From contig CAVPXF010000017.1 in assembly GCA_963709655.1 (NCBI GenBank), positions 56,230 to 120,229 of the forward strand: DNA of 64,000 bases, given 5' to 3'. Made by a program: the position numbers and the translations under genes. Position 1 is the stretch's first letter. Each line of letters opens with the position of its first letter. The stretch is from Roseiarcus sp963709655 (lineage in GTDB: Bacteria; Pseudomonadota; Alphaproteobacteria; Rhizobiales; Beijerinckiaceae). Positions 42,692-51,704 of this stretch are shown here, one piece after another. The notes under the pieces were generated by a model that saw only the letters and a list, made by a program, of their open reading frames with translations, made no database searches and had not been told where the DNA came from.

Positions 42692-43852
42692 CTACAAGTC
42701 GCCGCGCCGCCCGGAGAGAAAGCCGCCGAGCCGCAAAGTCGCGGCGACGTCGCGGGCGGTGTTGCGCAGGTTGACGGCGCCTTCGGCCAGCGCTTCGGCG
42801 AGGGTGCACGGCCTCGGCAGCACGCTGAAAACGGCGGCGATGCCGTGGTCGTACACGGCCTCGAAGCCCTGTCCGAGGCTGCCCGCGATGGCGATGACAG
42901 GCTTGCCATGGCGCTCGGCCACTGAGGCGACGCCGATCGGCGTCTTGCCGTGGATCGTCTGGCTGTCGAGACGCCCCTCGCCGGTGATGACGAGGTCGGC
43001 GTCGCGGACGACCCGGTCCATGTCGACGGCGGCCATCACGATCTCGGTTCCGGGCCTGAGGCGCGCCCCGAGGACAGCGTAAAGTGCTGCGCCGAGGCCG
43101 CCGGCGGCGCCCGCGCCCGGCATGTCCGCGACGGGCTTGCCGAGGGTGCGCTCGACGACCGCGGCGTAGTGGGTGAGGTTCGCGTCGAGGATGCGCACGA
43201 GCTCGGGCGTCGCCCCCTTCTGCGGCCCGAAAACCGCCGACGCGCCATTCGGACCGACGAGGGGATTGTCGACGTCGCAGGCGACCTCGATCGAGCACTC
43301 CGTGAGACGCGGGTCCAGCCCCGCGACGTCGATCCGTTCGAGACCGGCCAGCGCGCCGCCGCCGTGCGGCAATTCCCCGCCGCCCGCATCGATGAGGCGA
43401 ACGCCGAGCGCCTGCAGCATTCCGGCGCCGCCGTCGTTCGTGGCGCTGCCGCCGATGCCGATGACGAACCGGCGCGCGCCGTCGTCGAGGGCGGCCCGGA
43501 TGAGTTCGCCGACGCCGAAGGTCGTCGTCACCAGCGGATTGCGCAGGGGCGGCGGAACGAGCTCGAGCCCCGAAGCCGCGGCCATTTCGATCACCGCGAC
43601 GTCGCCGTCGCCCGTGACGCCGTAAAACGCCTCGACCTCGTCGCCGAGCGGCCCGACGACCCGGCGCGCGACGCGACGCCCTCCGGTCGCAGCGACAAGC
43701 GCGTCCACGGTGCCTTCCCCGCCGTCGGCGACCGGCAGAAGGACATAATCCGCGTCGGGGTAGACGGCGCGGAATCCCTCGCGGATGGCGAGCGCCGCAT
43801 CGAGCGCCGACAGGCTCTCCTTGAACGAGTCCGGCGCAATCACGATCCTCAT
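42692..43852 (-). CDS. Glycerate kinase (GlxK/GarK type)
   Basis: 386 residues of glycerate kinase type 1, phosphorylating glycerate to 2-phosphoglycerate (or 3-phospho in some members). The start MRIVIAPDSFKESLSALDAA is diagnostic. Further blocks are VLLPVADGGEGTVDAL, FVIGIGGSATNDGGAGMLQA, VACDVDNPLVGPNGASAVFG with PQKGA, PGAGAAGGLGAALYAV and DLVITGEGRLDSQTIHGK. It stands alone; no glyoxylate carboligase or tartronate reductase gene is adjacent, so the source of glycerate is open. It is convergent with the barrel-protein gene across stacked hairpins. Confidence 0.93.
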   Translation of the reverse strand: MRIVIAPDSFKESLSALDAALAIREGFRAVYPDADYVLLPVADGGEGTVDALVAATGGRRVARRVVGPLGDEVEAFYGVTGDGDVAVIEMAAASGLELVPPPLRNPLVTTTFGVGELIRAALDDGARRFVIGIGGSATNDGGAGMLQALGVRLIDAGGGELPHGGGALAGLERIDVAGLDPRLTECSIEVACDVDNPLVGPNGASAVFGPQKGATPELVRILDANLTHYAAVVERTLGKPVADMPGAGAAGGLGAALYAVLGARLRPGTEIVMAAVDMDRVVRDADLVITGEGRLDSQTIHGKTPIGVASVAERHGKPVIAIAGSLGQGFEAVYDHGIAAVFSVLPRPCTLAEALAEGAVNLRNTARDVAATLRLGGFLSGRRGDL

Positions 43853-43909
43853 CGCCAGGCCCCTGAAGTGCAGTGGGTTGAGAAGATCTCGCGCTCGGTC
43901 TCGCCTAAG

Positions 43910-44380
43910 TTAGTCTTTTAACGAGCACGATAGTCTCTGCGTCGAAAATCCTTGAGCGCAGAAGAACTCCTGAGCATTGTGGTTCTTAGACCACACATCA
44001 AGCAAGATTTGCGAAATACCACATAGGCGGGCTTCCTCTTCGACAATTGAAAAAAGCTGCGAGGCGACCCCCTTTCTGCGCACACCTGCATCAACAGCGA
44101 TGTGATGAATGTAAGCCTGCTTCCGTCCAAATTTGAATGGATTCTGAGAGAGATCTTGAATTTCGAACCATATGTAGCCGACCGGCGTCCTCTCGCTAAA
44201 CGCGAGAAACACCATATTGCAGGCCTTCCTGAGCACTTCCGAAAAGAATGCCTGCAATTCGGTATCGCCGATTTCTGCCCGAAAGATATTTGGCTCAAAT
44301 GTTGAATGCGATTTTTGCACATAAGCATTGAGCGCCACCAAAGTTTTGATGTCGTCAATTGCAGCCCGCCGTATGTTCAT
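43910..44380 (-). CDS. GNAT-family N-acetyltransferase
   Basis: A 156-residue GCN5-type acetyltransferase. The acetyl-CoA pyrophosphate loop is VDAGVRRKGVASQLFSIVEE, matching the V-x-x-x-x-R-x-x-G-x-A pattern; the preceding strand is AYIHHIAV and the closing part LLDVWSKNHNAQEFFCAQGF. Its base composition is clearly lower in G+C and its codon use is less biased than the flanking genes (for example AAA and ATT codons), suggesting recent acquisition. The substrate cannot be told from sequence. It lies 57 bases upstream of glycerate kinase on the same strand, with no obvious link. Confidence 0.85.
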   Translation of the reverse strand: MNIRRAAIDDIKTLVALNAYVQKSHSTFEPNIFRAEIGDTELQAFFSEVLRKACNMVFLAFSERTPVGYIWFEIQDLSQNPFKFGRKQAYIHHIAVDAGVRRKGVASQLFSIVEEEARLCGISQILLDVWSKNHNAQEFFCAQGFSTQRLSCSLKD

Positions 44381-44471
44381 CGAGAATCCTATTCATCGGA
44401 AATAGCTGCCGGGCCCCGCGGCCAGGCCTTTGCCGCCCTCCAGCTCTGTCGCCGGCCCTCAGCCGCCGCCC

Positions 44472-45074
44472 TCACCCGTGAAACCGCGTCGCCTCGAAGC
44501 TCGGCGTCGCGGCGGAGAAGAGGTCGAGCCATCCGGCGAGGCTGCGGTGGTCGGCGCGCCAAGCGCCGTCGAACCGGAGGTCGAGATAGCCGAGCGCCGA
44601 GGCGAGCGCGATCGTGCCGATGTCGCTCAATTCCTCCGGCGGCGAGGCCTCGAACGCCTTGAGCCCCCGGGAGATCTTGTCGCCCTGGTAGGCGAGCCAG
44701 CGCTCGGAGCGCTTGTCGGCGTCATGCCAGAGCGTCTCGTAGCGCATCAGGACCGCCGCCTCCGCGACTCCGTCGGCCAGCGCCTGCCGCGTCAGCGAGC
44801 GAAAGCGCCGCGCCGGATCGCTCGGGACGATTCGGCCGCCGCCCGCCAGCCAGTCGAGATATTCGACGATCACCGGGCTGTCGTAGAGGACCTCGCCGCT
44901 CTCGAGGATCAGCGCCGGGATTTTCCCCAGGGGATTTTGCCCCCTCAAGGAATCGTCGGGATCGTTGGTGTCGGCGGCGACGACTTCGATCCGGTCGTCG
45001 ACCTCCAGCAAAGCGGCGGCGATGCGCACCTTGCGGGCGAATGGCGACGGCGCGGCGGCTCTCAGGACGAGCAT
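44472..45074 (-). CDS. Glutathione S-transferase family protein
   Basis: A 200-residue soluble GST-fold protein. Thioredoxin-like domain, residues 1-80: SPFARKVRIAAALLEVDD (active-site Ser at about residue 9), NPLGKIPALILESGEVLYDS (cis-Pro) and PVIVEYLDWLAGGGRI. The helical domain follows with SDIGTIALASALGYLDLRFD, the N-capping box region. Start ATG at 45074 (MLVLRAAAPSPFARK). The substrate is unknown, probably electrophile detoxification. It is read divergently from trxB, another thiol-redox gene, across about 160 bases. Confidence 0.9.
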   Translation of the reverse strand: MLVLRAAAPSPFARKVRIAAALLEVDDRIEVVAADTNDPDDSLRGQNPLGKIPALILESGEVLYDSPVIVEYLDWLAGGGRIVPSDPARRFRSLTRQALADGVAEAAVLMRYETLWHDADKRSERWLAYQGDKISRGLKAFEASPPEELSDIGTIALASALGYLDLRFDGAWRADHRSLAGWLDLFSAATPSFEATRFHG

Positions 45075-45235
45075 GGTCGGACCCTTTTGAAAAAGCCGGC
45101 CGGCGCAAGGTTCCCGCGCCAGCCCGCACGGCCCGTGTTGTAGCGCAATCGCGGCCCCCATATAAGGGCGCGAAACCAAGCGCCTTCGCGGGACCCAGCC
45201 GCTGCGGGCGGACGTCCTCTTAAAGGGGTTTTATC

Positions 45236-46210
45236 TTGACGACTACGCATCGACCCGCGCGTGAGCGCGTCGTCATCATCGGATCGGGGCCGGCGGGCTA
45301 CTCCGCCGCGATCTACGCCGCGCGCGCCATGCTGAACCCGCTCCTCCTCTCGGGTTTCGAGGCCGGCGGCCAGCTCATGATCACCACCGACGTCGAGAAT
45401 TATCCGGGCTTCGCCGAGCCGATCCAGGGGCCGTGGCTGATGGAGCAGATGCGGGCCCAGGCCGAGCATGTCGGCGCGCGGATCGAAAGCGAATATGTGA
45501 CCGGGCTCGAGCTGCAGAGCCGGCCGTTCGTCGTCCGTTGCGATTCCGGTCGCGTCATCCTGGCCGACGCGGTCATTCTGGCGACCGGAGCCAAGGCCAA
45601 ATGGCTCGACCTGCCGAGCGAGCATGCCTTCAGGGGCTTCGGCGTCTCGGCCTGCGCGACCTGCGACGGCTTCTTCTTCCGCGGCAAGTCGGTGATCGTG
45701 GTCGGCGGCGGCAATTCCGCGGTCGAGGAGGCGCTCTACCTCTCGCATCTCGCCAAGCAGGTCACGATCGTGCACCGGCGCGATTCCTTTCGGGCCGAAA
45801 GGGTCATGATCGAGCGGCTGATGGCGCGCCCGAACGTCACGGTGCGCTGGAACGCCGTCGTCGACGACATCCGGGGCGAGCACGAACCGAAGAGCGTGAC
45901 CCACGTCTGGTTGAAGACCGTCACGACGGGCGCGCTCGAGGAGGTCGAGACCGACGGCGTGTTCGTGGCCATCGGCCATGCGCCGGCGACCGAACTCGTG
46001 CGCGGCCAGCTCGAGCTCAAGCCGAACGGCTACGTCAAGACGAAGCCGGACTCGACGGCAACCAGCGTCGAGGGCGTGTTCGCCGCGGGCGACGTCGCCG
46101 ACGAAGTCTATCGGCAGGCGGTGACGGCGGCGGGGCTCGGCTGCATGGCGGCGCTCGAGGCGGACCGCTGGCTCGCTGCGCTGGCGTCGACCCAGGAAGC
46201 GGCTGAATAA
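45236..46210 (+). CDS. trxB: Thioredoxin reductase
   Basis: 324-residue low-molecular-weight flavoprotein that reduces thioredoxin with NADPH. The FAD loop is VIIGSGPAGYSAAIYAAR (about residues 13-30), the redox-active pair is in SACATCDGFFFRG (CATC, about 139-142), the NADPH loop is VIVVGGGNSAVEEALYLS, and the second FAD site is GVFAAGDVADEVYRQAVTAA. The start is TTG at 45236; AAAGGGG lies upstream and no better start is near. A LysR-type gene follows 75 bases later in the same direction, an arrangement common in rhizobia. Confidence 0.95.
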   Translation: MTTTHRPARERVVIIGSGPAGYSAAIYAARAMLNPLLLSGFEAGGQLMITTDVENYPGFAEPIQGPWLMEQMRAQAEHVGARIESEYVTGLELQSRPFVVRCDSGRVILADAVILATGAKAKWLDLPSEHAFRGFGVSACATCDGFFFRGKSVIVVGGGNSAVEEALYLSHLAKQVTIVHRRDSFRAERVMIERLMARPNVTVRWNAVVDDIRGEHEPKSVTHVWLKTVTTGALEEVETDGVFVAIGHAPATELVRGQLELKPNGYVKTKPDSTATSVEGVFAAGDVADEVYRQAVTAAGLGCMAALEADRWLAALASTQEAAE

Positions 46211-46234
46211 GGCAAAAAGGGCTCGCGCATCCTG

Positions 46235-46254
46235 CGCCGCCCGCTCGGGCGGCG
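46235..46254 (+). terminator. GC-rich hairpin after trxB
   Basis: CGCCGCCCG, two bases, CGGGCGGCG: a perfect inverted repeat in the 74-base gap between trxB and the LysR gene. It could end or attenuate trxB transcription. The tail lacks a T-run. Confidence 0.5.
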
Positions 46255-46284
46255 ACGGAGCAGAAAGAGCCTTCAGGAAACGTC

Positions 46285-47178
46285 ATGGACTGGGACAAAT
46301 TGCGGATTTTCCAGGCGGCCGCCGACGCGGGGTCGTTCACCCACGCTGGCGAAACGCTGGGTTTGAGCCAATCGGCGGTCAGCCGGCAGGTCGGGGCGCT
46401 GGAGGCCGACCTCGGCACGCCGCTGTTCCACCGCCACGCCCGCGGCCTGATCCTGACCGAGCAGGGCGAGATGCTGCTCGGCGCGGTGCGCGACGTCGTG
46501 CTCAAGCTCGACGCGGTGCGCAGCCGGCTGATCGACAGCCGCGAGAAGCCGACCGGCGAGCTCCGCATCACGAGCCCGCTCGGCCTCGGGGCGAATTGGC
46601 TCGCTCCACGGCTCGGCGAGTTCGTGGACCTCTATCCGGAGGTGAAGCTGCAGCTCCTCTTGTCGGACGACGAGCTCGACATCGGCATGCGCGAGGCGGA
46701 TGTGGCGCTGCGCCTGCGCGAGCCGAGCCAGCCCGACCTCATTCGCCGGCGGCTGTTCACCGTGCACTTCCACGCCTACGCCTCGGCCGAATATCTCAAG
46801 AAGCGCCCGCAGCCGCGCAAGCCCGAGGACCTCGACTACCACCACCTCGTCGCCTTCGGCGCGGCCACGGCGACCCACCTGCTCTACGACCTGAATTCGC
46901 TGCTCGCGGTCGGGCGCGACCCGAAGAATCCGCGCGTGCCGCAGATCGCCGTCAACAACCTCAGCGCCATGGTGCGCGCGGTGGAGAACGGCGTCGGCAT
47001 CGCCGTGCTGCCCGACTATGTCGTGCAGCCCGCCTCTAACCTCGTCAGGCTGTTGCCGCAGGCCGACATGCCGCTGATGGACTGTTTCCTGGTGTACGCC
47101 GAAGAGTCGAAGACCGTCGCACGCGTTCAGGCGTTCCGCGACTTTCTCGTCGCCGCGGCGCAGCGCTGGCGATACTGA
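46285..47178 (+). CDS. LysR-family transcriptional regulator
   Basis: 297 residues. Winged HTH at residues 1-62: MDWDKLRIFQAAADAGSFTH, then ETLGLSQSAVSRQVGALEAD and LGTPLFHRHARGLILTEQGE. The effector domain begins with GELRITSPLGLGANWLAPRL and includes DIGMREADVALRLREPSQPD and VRAVENGVGIAVLPDYVVQP. The effector is unknown. Location directly downstream of trxB, in the same orientation, is conserved in many rhizobia and suggests a redox-linked regulon, although LysR proteins more often control divergent genes. Confidence 0.92.
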   Translation: MDWDKLRIFQAAADAGSFTHAGETLGLSQSAVSRQVGALEADLGTPLFHRHARGLILTEQGEMLLGAVRDVVLKLDAVRSRLIDSREKPTGELRITSPLGLGANWLAPRLGEFVDLYPEVKLQLLLSDDELDIGMREADVALRLREPSQPDLIRRRLFTVHFHAYASAEYLKKRPQPRKPEDLDYHHLVAFGAATATHLLYDLNSLLAVGRDPKNPRVPQIAVNNLSAMVRAVENGVGIAVLPDYVVQPASNLVRLLPQADMPLMDCFLVYAEESKTVARVQAFRDFLVAAAQRWRY

Positions 47179-47301
47179 AGCGACACTGTCGGGCGAGATC
47201 CGCATCGGGAAAACCGGTTCGCCCGATTTCGCTCGGAAGTCGGATGGCGCGTCGGGCCCCGAGGCGCCCTCGCTCATGTCGTCTCGAAGCGCGCGTTCGG
47301 A

Positions 47302-48288
47302 TCAATATCCCTTGAGCCACTCCGCGCGCTTCTCCCACATCATGGCCCAATCCTTTTGTTGATCGCCGGCCCCGTTCAATTTGCCCAACAGCGCGGAGGC
47401 GAGGGTTCGTGTGGCGCAGGCCAGCCAGAGCTCGAACAGCCCGACCGGGACCAGGACCTTCGGCCAGTGTCCGCGGATCAATGTCGCCTTCGCCGTCCAA
47501 TTCTGCAGCATCCTGACGCCTTTCGGCGCCGATCCGCCGCCGAGATGCATGATCTCAGCGTCCGGCGTAATCATTGGGCGATAACCGAGCGCCGCCGCGC
47601 GAAGGCACAGGTCCGCCTCTTCGCCATACATGAAGTAGCGGCGATCGAACCCCCCGAGCTTCCTCCAGAGCGCTGTCGGCAGCATGAAGAAACTGCCCTG
47701 CACGACATCGACGCGTCGCACGGTGTCGCGTTTCCACCCGCCGATCGCTTCCGGGTTGAAGAGGTCCGAGCGAGCGAATATTCTGTTCAATCCTGTAAGG
47801 TAACAGAAGAGGCTCCACGGAGTCATATTGTTCCACGCCGACGCGGGATTCAGCGAACCGTCGGGAAAAACCGTCCTGCCGCCGGTAATTCCGGCTTCCG
47901 GATGCTGCTTCGAGAACGCCAGAAGATTGCTGACCGCGTTCGGATGAACCTCGGTGTCAGGGTTCAACAGGAGCGCCCACTCGCTCTCGACCAGCTTCAT
48001 CGCCTCGTTATTCGCGCGCGCGAAGCCAAAATCTCCTTCGTTCCTGATCAAATGCGCCTGGGGGAAGCGCTCGACGATCGCCTCGGGCGACCCGTCCTCC
48101 GAACCGTTGTCGGCGACGATCACCCGCATTCTCAGGTCCGGCGTATTGTCGAACAAGGTCTGAAGACAGCGCAAGACCAATTCACGAGTGTTCCAGTTTA
48201 CAATGATAACAGCAAGCTCGGGCGCGATCGCCGCCGAGTTGTCAGCCATTCCGGTCGCTTCAGTAGCTGTTCCTGCTGAGATGACCAT
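47302..48288 (-). CDS. Family 2 glycosyltransferase
   Basis: 328 residues. The GT-A fold motifs are VIIVNWNTRELVLRCLQTLF, VIVADNGSEDGSPEAIVERF (first Asp motif) and WALLLNPDTEVHPNAVSNLL (the metal-binding D-x-D position, here NPDTE), with the acceptor region YFMYGEEADLCLRAAALGYR (catalytic base ED-like). It is rhamnosyltransferase-like, of the WbbL type. Two hydrophobic stretches near the carboxyl end (VLVPVGLFELWLACAT) may anchor it to the inner membrane. It probably adds a sugar to O-antigen or exopolysaccharide; the CDP-sugar cassette lies 1.5 kb away. Start ATG at 48288, alternatively 48249. Confidence 0.88.
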   Translation of the reverse strand: MVISAGTATEATGMADNSAAIAPELAVIIVNWNTRELVLRCLQTLFDNTPDLRMRVIVADNGSEDGSPEAIVERFPQAHLIRNEGDFGFARANNEAMKLVESEWALLLNPDTEVHPNAVSNLLAFSKQHPEAGITGGRTVFPDGSLNPASAWNNMTPWSLFCYLTGLNRIFARSDLFNPEAIGGWKRDTVRRVDVVQGSFFMLPTALWRKLGGFDRRYFMYGEEADLCLRAAALGYRPMITPDAEIMHLGGGSAPKGVRMLQNWTAKATLIRGHWPKVLVPVGLFELWLACATRTLASALLGKLNGAGDQQKDWAMMWEKRAEWLKGY

Positions 48289-48360
48289 GTCGCGGACTTC
48301 CTGTCTTCCGAGGGTTTATCGGGAGCATCGTCAGGCAGCGCCTTTATACACCGCCGCTTT

Positions 48361-49521
48361 TCACCGTTCCATAACAAGGCGACGCGGCGTTCGCGATCCG
48401 CTGTCCGACCCCGGCCCGGGTCCAAAGACCCTTTCGGCGATCCGCTCTGCGATCGCCAGGCACGCCGTCAGCCCAGGGGATTCGAGGCCGAACAGGTTGA
48501 CCAGACCGCTGACGCCGTGGTCGGCTTCGGTCTCGATCACGAAGTCGGTCGACGACCCGCCGGGGCGGGCGATCTTGGGGCGGATGCCGGCGTAGGCGGG
48601 CTGCAGGGCGCCGTCGGGCAGGTCCGGCCAATAGGTCCGGATCGCCGCGTAAAACGAGTTGGCGCGGCGGGGATCGACGTCGTATCCAATCGCCTCGACC
48701 CACTCGACGTCCGGCCCGAACCGCGCCTGACCCGCAAGGTCGAGCGTGAGATGGACGCCGAGGCCGCCGGGCGCCGGCATCGGATAGACGAGCCGGGAGA
48801 ACGGCGCGCGCACGCTCAGCGAAAAATAGTTGCCCTTGGCGAGATGGCGCGGGGGGATCCGGTCGGCCGGCATGCCCTCGATCGCGCCGGCGATCGCCTG
48901 GGCGCCAAGCCCGGCGGCGTTGACCACCAGCGCAGCCTCAAGCCGCATCGGTTCGGCGCCGCCCGTCTCGATCGTCACGTGGCCGCGTTCCGCTCGGCCG
49001 GACAGGACCGGGGTCCCGAGTGCGACCATCGCTCCGTGGGCCTCGGCGTCGCCCCGCAGCGCCAGCATCAAGGCGTGGCTGTCCACGATCCCGGTCGACG
49101 GCGAAAGCAGGGCGCGCTCGGCCTTCAGCGCAGGCTCGAGCGCACGCGCCTCGGCGCCGGTCAGCCACACGAGGTCGTCGACGCCGTTGGCGCGAGCTTG
49201 CGCCTCGAGCGCGGCGAGCCTGGGCGCCTCGGTCGCGTCGGCCGCCACGATCAGCTTGCCGCAGCGCCGGTGGGGGACGGCGTAGGCGCGGCAGAAATCG
49301 TACAGCAGCGCCTTTCCTTCGACGCAGAGCCGCGTCTTGGCGAGTCCCGTCGGGTAATAGATCCCGGCGTGGATAACCTCGCTGTTGCGCGAACTCGTCC
49401 CCGTTCCGATGGCCTCCTCCGCCTCGACGACGACGACCTCCCGCCCCGCGCAGGCCAGCGTCCGGGCGACCGCCAGCCCGACGACGCCGGCTCCGATGAC
49501 GAGACAGTCGACGGAATCCAC
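48361..49521 (-). CDS. FAD-dependent oxidoreductase, DAO family (L-2-hydroxyglutarate oxidase-like)
   Basis: 386 residues. The dinucleotide-binding start is DCLVIGAGVVGLAVARTLAC, followed by VVVVEAEEAIGTGTSSRNSE and VIHAGIYYPTGLAKTRLCVE, a combination typical of LhgO/YgaF 2-hydroxyglutarate dehydrogenases and related glycerol-3-phosphate-like oxidases. FAD contacts near the end: YAGIRPKIARPGGSSTDFVI and LVNLFGLESPGLTACLAIAE. The start is GTG at 49521 (GTG GAT TCC), with GGAG upstream; longer readings are not conserved. It probably sits peripherally at the membrane and feeds electrons to quinone. The exact 2-hydroxyacid is not certain. Confidence 0.87.
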   Translation of the reverse strand: MDSVDCLVIGAGVVGLAVARTLACAGREVVVVEAEEAIGTGTSSRNSEVIHAGIYYPTGLAKTRLCVEGKALLYDFCRAYAVPHRRCGKLIVAADATEAPRLAALEAQARANGVDDLVWLTGAEARALEPALKAERALLSPSTGIVDSHALMLALRGDAEAHGAMVALGTPVLSGRAERGHVTIETGGAEPMRLEAALVVNAAGLGAQAIAGAIEGMPADRIPPRHLAKGNYFSLSVRAPFSRLVYPMPAPGGLGVHLTLDLAGQARFGPDVEWVEAIGYDVDPRRANSFYAAIRTYWPDLPDGALQPAYAGIRPKIARPGGSSTDFVIETEADHGVSGLVNLFGLESPGLTACLAIAERIAERVFGPGPGSDSGSRTPRRLVMER

Positions 49522-49831
49522 GCGAAGGCTCCAAGCGAAAATGGATGGGTGAGCCCGGCTCCTAGCAGGTCGCGCGCGCGTTTGGTAGGCGCATGACTTC
49601 GCCGGCAGGCGCAGGACGTTTGCCCGGCAAAGGCGACCGGTTTCGCGCAATGTGAAGGCGGAGAGGCTATCGCAGAAAGCCCTCGACAACCCGGCCGCGG
49701 CGATGATACGGGCACATCGCGATTGAAGGGATTTCGGTCCCGCCCGCGAACGTGTTCGAGCGCCTGTCGGGGGATGGGCCGTTGCTCGATCAATACAACA
49801 GCCGATTTCATTTGGCCCTGGATGGTGACGC
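49522..49831. other. Divergent intergenic region before the CDP-sugar cassette
   Basis: 310 bases between the leftward oxidase gene and the rightward sugar cassette. It is slightly AT-enriched near 49700-49800. No gene, repeat or strong dyad was seen; it must hold promoters for both directions. Confidence 0.35.
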
Positions 49832-50602
49832 ATGAAAGCTGTTCTGCTAGCCGGCGGTCTCGGGACGCGATTTGCCGAAGAGACGGACGCCAAGCCGAAG
49901 CCGATGATCGAGATCGGCGGCATGCCGATCATCTGGCACATCATGAAGATCTATTCCCACCACGGGATCAATGAATTCATCATCTGCCTCGGTTACAAGG
50001 GCTACATCATCAAGGAGTATTTTCAGAATTACTTTCTTCATATGTCGAACGTCACCTTCGACATGAAGACCAACAAGATGGAAGTGCACAACGCTTCAGC
50101 CGAGCCGTGGCGCGTGACGCTGGTCGACACCGGCGAGAAGACGATGATCGGGGGCCGCATCAAGCGCATCCTTCCCTTCCTCGGCGACGACAAGGAATTC
50201 CTGCTGACCTACGGCGACGGGGTCGGCGATGTCGACATCCGCGCGGCGATCGACCTTCACCGCAGGGAGGGGCGCCTTGCGACGGTGACCGCCACCCAGC
50301 CCCCGGGGCGGTTCGGCTCGATCAAGTACGAGGGTCATCGGATCACCGGCTTCCAGGAGAAGCCGATGGGCGACGGCGGCTGGATCAACGGCGGATATTT
50401 CGTCCTGTCGCCCGAGGTCGGCCGGTACATCGAGGGCGACGCCACGGTCTGGGAACAAGAGCCGATGCAGCGGCTCGCCGCCGACGGGCAACTCAGCGTC
50501 TACTTCCATCCCGGCTTCTGGCAGCCGATGGACACTTTGCGCGATAAACGACACCTCGAGGATCTCTGGGCCGCCGGCAAGGCGCCGTGGAAACTCTGGT
50601 GA
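49832..50602 (+). CDS. rfbF: Glucose-1-phosphate cytidylyltransferase
   Basis: 256 residues. Makes CDP-glucose from glucose-1-phosphate and CTP, the entry to CDP-linked deoxysugars. The activation loop AVLLAGGLGTRFAEETDAKP is followed by KPMIEIGGMPIIWHIMKIYS and GINEFIICLGYKGYIIKEYF, which distinguish RfbF from the dTTP enzyme RfbA. LLTYGDGVGDVDIRAAIDLH provides the metal-binding Asp, and QPPGRFGSIKYEGHRITGFQ and QRLAADGQLSVYFHPGFWQP follow. It is the first gene of a tightly packed four-gene cassette. No CDP-glucose 4,6-dehydratase of the standard RfbG type follows immediately; two NAD-dependent epimerase/dehydratases do. Confidence 0.94.
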   Translation: MKAVLLAGGLGTRFAEETDAKPKPMIEIGGMPIIWHIMKIYSHHGINEFIICLGYKGYIIKEYFQNYFLHMSNVTFDMKTNKMEVHNASAEPWRVTLVDTGEKTMIGGRIKRILPFLGDDKEFLLTYGDGVGDVDIRAAIDLHRREGRLATVTATQPPGRFGSIKYEGHRITGFQEKPMGDGGWINGGYFVLSPEVGRYIEGDATVWEQEPMQRLAADGQLSVYFHPGFWQPMDTLRDKRHLEDLWAAGKAPWKLW

Positions 50603-50622
50603 ACGCAATGGAGCGGCGAAGC

Positions 50623-51690
50623 ATGCGGATTTTGATCACCGGCAACATGGGTTACGTCGGGCCGGTCCTGACGCGATTCCTGCGCGCCAACCTCGACCAG
50701 CCGGAGCTCGTCGGCTTCGACGCCGGCTTTTTCGGCCACAGTCTCACGGGCGCGGAGCTGCTGCCGGAGGCGCTGCTCAACAAACAGGTGTTCGGCGACA
50801 TCCGCGAGTTTCCGCCGGAGCTGCTCGACGGCGTCGATGCGGTCGTGCATCTGTCGGCGGTCTCGAACGATCCGATGGGCAATAAATTCGAAGCGGTGAC
50901 CGCCGAGATCAACCAGCAGGCCAGCGTCCGCCTGGCTGAGCTCGCGGCCGAGCGCGGGGTCAAAAACTTTGTCTTCGCCTCGAGCTGCAGCATGTACGGC
51001 TACGCCGAGGGCGGCGCGCGCAAGGAGACGGATCCGACCAATCCGCTGACCGCCTACGCCCGCTCGAAAATCGGGTCCGAGCAGGCCTTCGCCCAGCTCG
51101 ACCTCGGCGGCATGGCCGTGACGTCGCTGCGCTTCGCCACCGCCTGCGGCATGTCGGATCGTCTGCGGCTCGACCTCGTGCTCAACGACTTCGTCGCCTG
51201 CGCGATCGCCTCCGGCGAGATCACCGTGCTCAGCGACGGCACGCCATGGCGCCCGCTGATCGACGTCGAGGACATGGCCCGCGCCATCTCCTGGGCGATC
51301 GTCCGCGATCCCGGGAACGGCGGCAAGTTCCTCGCGGTCAACGCCGGACGGGACGAATGCAATTACCAGGTCAGCGAGCTCGCCCAGTCGGTCGCGCGGG
51401 CTGCGCCGGGGACCAGGGTCTCGATCAATACCAGCGCCCCGCCCGACAAGCGCTCCTACAAGGTCGACTTCAGCCTGTTCAAGACGCTTGCGCCGGCGCA
51501 CATCCCGCAGGTGACGCTGGAAGAGTCGATCCGGCGGCTCCACCGGGGCCTGACCGGCATGGGCTTCGCCGACAAGGACTTCCGCAACTCGCCGTTCATG
51601 CGGCTGAAGACGCTCGAGCGTCACATGGCCGCCGGCCGGCTCGGCCCCGACCTGCGCTGGCGTTCGCACAGAGCCGCCACGGCCGCGTAA
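50623..51690 (+). CDS. NAD-dependent epimerase/dehydratase (sugar-nucleotide SDR), cassette gene 2
   Basis: About 355 residues of extended SDR. Cofactor loop ILITGNMGYVGPVLTRFLR, FDAGFFGHSLTGAELLPEAL, then the catalytic region FVFASSCSMYGYAEGG and YARSKIGSEQAFAQLDLGG (Tyr-x-x-x-Lys). The tail has GTPWRPLIDVEDMARAISWA, a substrate-binding stretch. It acts on a nucleotide sugar, probably the CDP-hexose made by the preceding gene, as dehydratase, epimerase or reductase. The start is taken as ATG at 50623 after GGAGCGGCG; GTG 50587 and ATG 50608 are alternatives. It overlaps or abuts rfbF and is 14 bases before the 3,5-epimerase gene. Confidence 0.85.
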   Translation: MRILITGNMGYVGPVLTRFLRANLDQPELVGFDAGFFGHSLTGAELLPEALLNKQVFGDIREFPPELLDGVDAVVHLSAVSNDPMGNKFEAVTAEINQQASVRLAELAAERGVKNFVFASSCSMYGYAEGGARKETDPTNPLTAYARSKIGSEQAFAQLDLGGMAVTSLRFATACGMSDRLRLDLVLNDFVACAIASGEITVLSDGTPWRPLIDVEDMARAISWAIVRDPGNGGKFLAVNAGRDECNYQVSELAQSVARAAPGTRVSINTSAPPDKRSYKVDFSLFKTLAPAHIPQVTLEESIRRLHRGLTGMGFADKDFRNSPFMRLKTLERHMAAGRLGPDLRWRSHRAATAA

Positions 51691-51704
51691 GGAGCACAAG
51701 CGAA

